This document shows positions 7,553 through 10,528 of a stretch of 10,528 nucleotides of DNA, piece after piece (positions within the stretch are counted from its first letter, which is position 1; every line of letters begins with the position of its first letter). Source of the DNA: Tannerella sp. GTDB lineage: Bacteria; Bacteroidota; Bacteroidia; Bacteroidales; Tannerellaceae. The stretch covers positions 1 through 10,528 of the forward strand of contig JAISEZ010000108.1 of the NCBI GenBank assembly GCA_031263835.1, in the 5' to 3' direction. Made by a program: the position numbers and the translations under genes. The notes under the pieces are model-generated. The model was not told where the DNA came from. It worked only from the letters and a program-made list of their open reading frames with translations, and did not search any database.

Positions 7553-7824
7553 CGGGCTGAAAGCCCGGCATATCCCAGCCCAATGGCAACGCCTTGGGTA
7601 TGGAATGACGCCGGGGGACGCCGAAGGTGTCCAATACGGATAACCCCGTGCAAGCCACAGGCGCAGCTCGGGGTAGAGGCCACACCCGGCTGCCGGAACT
7701 GCGGAGCAGTTCAACCCACAGCGGGGTTGTAGAGACGCGATGCATCGCGTCTCTACCCGTCCCGCCGGGACGGTACGCCGTGGGGATGGTCTGTTTCTAC
7801 CGACATGTTGTCCCCGAAGGGACA
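7553..7824. repeat. Hairpin-rich dispersed repeat, long copy
   Basis: About 270 bases contain a chain of short GC-rich hairpins: CGGGCT/AGCCCG (7553-7567), CCCAA-GGC/GCC-TTGGG (7579-7598), GGACGCC/GGTGTCC (7616-7632), GAACTGC/GCAGTTC (7696-7712), a perfect 28-base palindrome (7729-7756), CCGTCCC/GGGACGG (7757-7773) and TGTCCC/GGGACA (7809-7824). Parts recur at 8573-8724. Similar strings are, from memory, common between genes in Bacteroidetes genomes and are often mis-annotated as small proteins. It may be a REP-like or other non-coding repeat. No transposase is present here. The outer boundaries are those of the first and last hairpin and may be wider. Confidence 0.65.
7729..7756. repeat. Perfect 28-bp palindrome
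   Basis: The arm GTAGAGACGCGATG is followed directly by its exact reverse complement, giving a loopless 14-bp-per-arm palindrome. The second copy of the host element carries a decayed version at 8697-8724, so the palindrome is a conserved module of the repeat. Confidence 0.9.
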
Positions 7825-7946
7825 TCGGAGATACGGTTATATGTTATTTATTTTGCATTCCTTAAAGCCGCAGACTTGCAATCAACAGCATTACGACCTT
7901 CACAGCTACGGGCCGCGACCGGTCATGTACGCTGATTCCCCGTTTC

Positions 7947-7970
7947 AAAAGATGTTTTACAACATCTTTT
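7947..7970. terminator. AT-rich terminator-like hairpin
   Basis: AAAAGATGTT (7947-7956) and AACATCTTTT (7961-7970) form a perfect 10-bp stem around a TTAC loop. It has an A run before and a T run after, so it could end transcription on either strand. The stem is AT-rich and no gene is close on either side; the nearest upstream gene ends at 7480. Confidence 0.45.
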
Positions 7971-8051
7971 TGCGACAGACGTTTTACTAAACAAATTGAT
8001 ACTTAATTTTTTACCTTTCCGTGAAAATAAAGAATGTATTTTGGATGAAAA

Positions 8052-8079
8052 TTTTTTTCGAAAAAAGTTTCTACCTTGC
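8052..8079 (+). promoter_or_regulatory. Promoter-like region before the orphan transcript
   Basis: A T7 run and TTTTTTCGAAAAAA palindrome (8053-8066) is followed by TACCTTGC (8072-8079), close to the Bacteroidetes -7 box TAnnTTTG, and then CCCC and a purine-rich leader. The context (AAAAAAGTTT, TACCTT, GC, CCC) recalls strong stable-RNA promoters of Bacteroidales from memory. The -33 spacing appears short, so it may be weakened or decayed. Transcription would start near 8085. Confidence 0.4.
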
Positions 8080-8129
8080 GCCCCGAATTTCAGAATGAGC
8101 AATAAATAAAAAATAAATAGATACAACCT

Positions 8130-8249
8130 ATGGCTATACCTCGGACATATCGCAGGACTGAAAACGGTTTCGAATCCCTCTGTTTACGTGCGCGTAAACA
8201 TATATTAACAATGGGGGGGGGGATAATTCCCTGTATGACAATAGTTTAG
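8130..8249 (+). CDS. Possible 39-residue peptide with a G10 tract
   Basis: After a 5' leader very rich in A and T, an ATG at 8130 opens a 39-codon frame (opening MAIPRTYRRTENG) ending in TAG at 8247. The G10 tract (8213-8222) codes for Gly-Gly-Gly after Met28. One additional G would shift the frame to an open one running to 8833. I recognise no family, and the same bases can be explained as structured RNA, so the coding call is weak. Confidence 0.25.
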   Translation: MAIPRTYRRTENGFESLCLRARKHILTMGGGIIPCMTIV

Positions 8250-8304
8250 GCAAATATAACATATATGGAGGCTCTGCGCAAACCGCGATGCCTCCGCATG
8301 AAAC

Positions 8305-8344
8305 GGCCTGCCGTCACATTCCTGTGAGGGCAGGTCTGTTTTTT
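8305..8344 (+). terminator. Strong intrinsic terminator
   Basis: CCTGCC (8307-8312) pairs with GGCAGG (8329-8334), and after one mismatch TCACA (8314-8318) pairs with TGTGA (8323-8327) around a TTCC loop. Six T residues (8339-8344) follow. This is the most convincing terminator in the window, yet the nearest complete upstream gene ends at 7480, which implies a separate short transcript upstream. Confidence 0.8.
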
Positions 8345-8365
8345 CCCCTGTTTAATAGAGATTCG

Positions 8366-8452
8366 AAAAATCAAAGATTCAAAGATTCAACGGCTGTCGA
8401 CGGAAACGACTGTTGTATCCATATACATGCTCATCCCGCGCAAAGGACTATT
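8366..8452 (-). mobile_element. Truncated, inverted copy of the MITE-like element
   Basis: Read on the minus strand, this stretch matches the left end and interior of the element at 5396-5530. The shared blocks, in the same order, are the terminal repeat with CTTTGCGCGG (8416-8452), CAACAGTC next to it (8408-8415 on the opposite strand), and the TTGAATCTTTGAAT repeat (8371-8390). The other terminal repeat is missing. The tandem repeat is shorter than in the full copy. Loss of one end suggests that the copy can no longer move. Confidence 0.6.
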
Positions 8453-8540
8453 CCAAAATGTCCGCCGGAAGGTTGTCAACGCCATTGGCAAGTCTCCCGG
8501 AACTCCCGGCAGGGAATCAACAAATGCGTTCATGGACATT

Positions 8541-8570
8541 TTATACTTTACGCGAGACGGTTTTGTGCAT
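8541..8570 (+). repeat. Solitary terminal repeat of the MITE-like family
   Basis: Thirty bases match the terminal inverted repeat of the element at 5396-5530 at 25 of 30 positions, sharing TTATACTTT at one end and GGTTTTGTG near the other. No family interior follows. Instead the hairpin-rich repeat begins two bases later, so the copy was probably truncated or interrupted there. Confidence 0.6.
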
Positions 8571-8572
8571 TC

Positions 8573-8724
8573 CGGGCTGACTCCGTACGGCGTCCAACAT
8601 GGATAATCCCGTGGAAGCCGCAGGCGCAGCCCGGGGTAGAAACCTCGCCTCGCTGCCTGAACTGCGAAGCAGTTCAACCGCCACACTGTTACGGTCGTAA
8701 AGACGCCCTGCATCACGTCTCTAC
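8573..8724. repeat. Hairpin-rich dispersed repeat, internally deleted copy
   Basis: This copy starts with the same CGGGCTGA as the long copy, lacks the bases corresponding to about 7561-7615, then aligns with 7616-7756. Shared blocks include GGATAA, CAGGCGCAGC, CGGGGTAGA, GAACTGC...GCAGTTCAAC and CGTCTCTAC. Stems persist where the sequence has changed: GAC-CCG/CGG-GTC (8579-8594) replaces GGACGCC/GGTGTCC, and GAACTGC/GCAGTTC (8659-8675) keeps its stem with a GAA loop in place of GGA. The terminal palindrome is degraded. It ends 90 bases before the glucosaminidase start. Confidence 0.7.
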
Positions 8725-8814
8725 GGTAACGGACGCCTGTTTTTATCTCGCAATTTTAGCCCGCGTGCAGAAAAAACAAACAGTAAATAATAAGTTGTTT
8801 AATAGCTACAAATC

Positions 8815-10119
8815 ATGTTTTACGCACGAATAAACAAAATCAAGGTATTCAACAACCGGGAAGGCTTTCTCGGTCTGTTCAACCGTGCGGAGATGCGCAT
8901 CTACGGCTATGCAACCGCATTGCCCCCTACCGTCGGCGCCGACCCACAGGTCAGCCCCGTGCGCGTCGTTCCCAACCTCCTGTCTGACCTGGCCGGTTTA
9001 CCCGACGAAGCCGCCCGTCTCCAAAAGCTGCAGGATGCGGTAGAATCGGAAATCAACCGTTTTGCACAGAGCGCCACCCTCGAAATCAACGGGGTGAAAG
9101 ACAATCAAAGCCTGCTGTTCGGCGATTCGGGTCTGGTCGTTTTCCAAAGCGACACAATACCCGCCTGGCTCGACCTTCAACTGTGGGTCATCGAGAGCGA
9201 CGAAGACGTACGCCGTTTCGCCCTCGACGCCGGTCAGGTGATAGACAGCGACGCCTTTACAAAGCTGTTTGCCGTAGTAGAAACAGCCCTGACGGTAGCA
9301 AATCCTGTCCTGTCGGGCGCCATTGCCATAGGCAGCGTTGTAGCGAACCTGCTGCGGCAAAAACTGTTGACCAACAAAGACGATCTGGTCGGCTACTGGC
9401 AGGCGACGCTCAACCGCGCCGAGCACTACCCGCACGGCGCCCGCGACCGTCAGGCCGTACCCGATACAACAGGAAATATTCAGGTGGATTACACACTGTT
9501 CGGATTTGAGAACAGCATAGAAGAGGCAAGCCGTCAACCGGACGGCCTGTCGGCGGACGCCGGCAAAACACCGGTCACTCCCGTGCAGGAAGAAACCGGA
9601 AAAGAAGCGGAATTTGTCCGCCTGGTTTACCCGGCCGCCCAACGCCTGTACGAATCGGTCGACGGCCTGCATCCCCTGTTCGTCACCGCGCAGGCCGCGT
9701 TGGAAACAGGCTGGAAAATCAGGACGGCAGGCAATAATATCTTCGGTATCACCAAAGGCGCGTCGTGGACAGGCTCGGTCAACCTGCTGCCGACCTTCGA
9801 AATATTCAGCACATCGGACAGACAGTTCACGCCGCCGGAAAAAGTGATTTCGGTCGAACAGCTTGCGCCGGATAAATACCGCTATAATGTATATCGCGAA
9901 TTCCGCGCCTACGATTCATTGGAGGACAGCCTCGCAGACCATCTGTCTCTGCTGAAAGGCCCGCTATACAGCGCCGCCTGGCCGTACCGCCATGACCCGC
10001 GCGAATACGCCCGCTGTATTGCCGGAACGTATGCAACAAGCCCGGACTATGCCAAAACGCTGGTTGCCGTGATTGACAGGGTTGAGAAGATGACAAATTT
10101 ATTGATTACTATTTATTAA
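8815..10119 (+). CDS. Glucosaminidase (GH73-like) with unknown N-terminal region, no signal peptide
   Basis: The product has 434 residues. The C-terminal part (about 265-425) is a glucosaminidase domain of the FlgJ/GH73 type, which hydrolyses peptidoglycan at N-acetylglucosamine. AQAALETGW carries the probable catalytic Glu297, NNIFGIT (307-313) is the conserved follow-up, FRAYDSLEDSLADHLSLL (363-380) is the usual helix, and GTYATSPDYAKTLV (404-417) closes the domain. Residues 1-235 belong to no family I can name; they include NREGFLGLFNRAEMRIYGY (14-32), a moderately hydrophobic helical stretch (about 150-183) and YWQATLNRAEHYPHG (194-208). A Pro/Glu-rich linker (about 236-262) joins the two. 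The N-terminus is not a signal peptide, which is odd for a wall enzyme. The start fits an AT-rich leader; the frame has no better start upstream. Confidence 0.88.
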   Translation: MFYARINKIKVFNNREGFLGLFNRAEMRIYGYATALPPTVGADPQVSPVRVVPNLLSDLAGLPDEAARLQKLQDAVESEINRFAQSATLEINGVKDNQSLLFGDSGLVVFQSDTIPAWLDLQLWVIESDEDVRRFALDAGQVIDSDAFTKLFAVVETALTVANPVLSGAIAIGSVVANLLRQKLLTNKDDLVGYWQATLNRAEHYPHGARDRQAVPDTTGNIQVDYTLFGFENSIEEASRQPDGLSADAGKTPVTPVQEETGKEAEFVRLVYPAAQRLYESVDGLHPLFVTAQAALETGWKIRTAGNNIFGITKGASWTGSVNLLPTFEIFSTSDRQFTPPEKVISVEQLAPDKYRYNVYREFRAYDSLEDSLADHLSLLKGPLYSAAWPYRHDPREYARCIAGTYATSPDYAKTLVAVIDRVEKMTNLLITIY

Positions 10120-10136
10120 ATAATTATTACAAAGCG

Positions 10137-10528
10137 ATGAAAAAAGTATTTTTTGTAGCGCTGGTGGCGGCGCTTGGAACAGCCACAGTAAATGCACAGT
10201 TTGAAAAGGGCGTGAAAACCCTGAATGTGAAAACGAGTGGCCTGGACCTGAAAACGTATTCCGTTGAAGGAAACAGTGAAACGAAGTTGAACCTTGCTGC
10301 AGAAGGTTCATATTTTATTATCGACCAACTGGCCATTGCAGCCGAGGTGGGCGTTGAGTCCCTAAAGGAATTTGGTGATGACGAAGCGATTACCACTATT
10401 TTCCTGGGTGCCGGCGCACGGTATTACCTCTCGCCAAAGGGATGGTTTGCGGGCGCGCGGTTAGTGGGATACGGCGGCGAAAGTCGCATTTCGGCCGTTT
10501 CGGGGATAATGGAAGGCGGATATACATG
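10137..10528 (+). CDS. Secreted outer-membrane beta-barrel protein, 3' end off the window
   Basis: The frame starts at the ATG at 10137, 17 bases after the glucosaminidase stop, and stays open to the window edge (130 residues seen). A typical signal peptide (MKKVFFVALVAALGTATVNA, cut before QFEKG) is followed by alternating hydrophobic strands such as LNLAAEGSYFIIDQLAIAAEVG and FLGAGARYYLSPKGWFAGARLVGYGG. This is the pattern of small outer-membrane beta-barrel proteins common in Bacteroidetes (porin-like or OmpX/OprF-like). The family cannot be fixed from half the protein. The short gap suggests cotranscription with the glucosaminidase. Confidence 0.85.
   Translation, partial: MKKVFFVALVAALGTATVNAQFEKGVKTLNVKTSGLDLKTYSVEGNSETKLNLAAEGSYFIIDQLAIAAEVGVESLKEFGDDEAITTIFLGAGARYYLSPKGWFAGARLVGYGGESRISAVSGIMEGGYT

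Larger units (their letters stand above)
8085..8344 (+). ncRNA. Candidate structured small RNA or orphan leader
   Basis: A promoter-like box upstream and a strong intrinsic terminator downstream delimit a transcript of roughly 260 bases with no convincing gene. Visible structures are an 8-bp hairpin with a TGCG loop (8181-8200, TGTTTACG/CGTAAACA), a ten-G tract (8213-8222), a two-part hairpin (8267-8295, GGAGGC/GCCTCC outside and GCG/CGC inside), and the terminator hairpin. CCCTC (8176-8180) could pair with the G tract and enclose the first hairpin. It does not show the hallmark sequences of tmRNA, RNase P RNA or SRP RNA. It might be a 6S-like or Bacteroidales-specific RNA, or a remnant of a small gene. 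The exact ends are inferred. Confidence 0.4.
7481..8814. other. 1.3-kb region without a convincing protein gene
   Basis: In order, this stretch holds short TTAGTG/TTAATG-type repeats (about 7503-7531), a hairpin-rich element (7553-7824), an unassigned stretch (7825-7946), a terminator-like hairpin (7947-7970), an AT-rich promoter-like zone (about 7990-8080), a candidate short transcript ending in a strong terminator (8085-8344), a truncated inverted-repeat element (8366-8452), a solitary terminal repeat (8541-8570) and a second hairpin-rich element (8573-8724). Long open frames cross it on both strands, but they consist mainly of the repeats and resemble no protein I know. Confidence 0.75.

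Noticed and set aside
7520..7935. Small proteins of about 100 residues on both strands across the hairpin-rich repeat
   Set aside because: Both consist of repeat sequence full of hairpins; the part of the minus-strand frame shared with the second copy breaks down at indels.
7866..7935. Possible decayed tRNA on the minus strand (GTAGCT, then a TTGATTGCAAG-like anticodon arm)
   Set aside because: The anticodon stem is poor, and no T-arm or acceptor stem can be found.
7481..8814. CRISPR array or integron-like array in the gene-free region
   Set aside because: There are no regularly spaced direct repeats with unique spacers and no cas or integrase gene.
8288..8833. 181-codon plus-strand open frame
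   Set aside because: It runs through a strong terminator, two repeat families and into the glucosaminidase start; the translation has no recognisable domain.

Overview
The window looks like chromosomal DNA from a member of the Bacteroidales (phylum Bacteroidota). The evidence is protein-family content (DUF3822, a RecD-like helicase of the Bacteroidetes type, PL11 and heparinase II/III-like lyases, a small outer-membrane beta-barrel), AT-rich leaders without clear Shine-Dalgarno sites, and a TATATTTG box matching the Bacteroidetes -7 consensus TAnnTTTG. The genes are moderately GC-rich. I cannot assign a genus.

Layout. Bases 1-1358 (minus strand) hold nearly all of a superfamily 1 DNA helicase, cut by the left edge. 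Divergent from it is a compact housekeeping-like cluster: a membrane-anchored hypothetical protein (1457-2089), a DUF3822 protein (2102-2923) and the 16S rRNA methyltransferase RsmD (2911-3450, overlapping DUF3822 by 13 bases). Bases 3483-7480 carry two exported polysaccharide lyases, a PL11-type rhamnogalacturonan lyase and a heparinase II/III-type lyase. Between them lie a probable terminator and a 135-bp element with 33-bp inverted ends.

Bases 7481-8814 form a 1.3-kb stretch with no convincing protein gene, and it is the most unusual part of the window. It holds two copies of a hairpin-rich dispersed element (one intact, one internally deleted), a truncated second copy of the inverted-repeat element and a solitary terminal repeat of it. 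In the middle is an apparent short transcription unit: a promoter-like box at 8072, several hairpins, a ten-G tract and a strong intrinsic terminator at 8305-8344.

The right end encodes a glucosaminidase (8815-10119) with a large unrecognised N-terminal region and no signal peptide. It is followed 17 bases later by the start of a secreted outer-membrane beta-barrel protein cut by the right edge.

The two lyases would act in turn or in parallel on acidic plant or host glycans outside the cytoplasm, but no SusC/SusD pair or sensor is visible, so this is not a complete polysaccharide utilisation locus. The best candidates for undescribed biology are the orphan transcription unit with its G tract, the MITE-like family, and the signal-less glucosaminidase.
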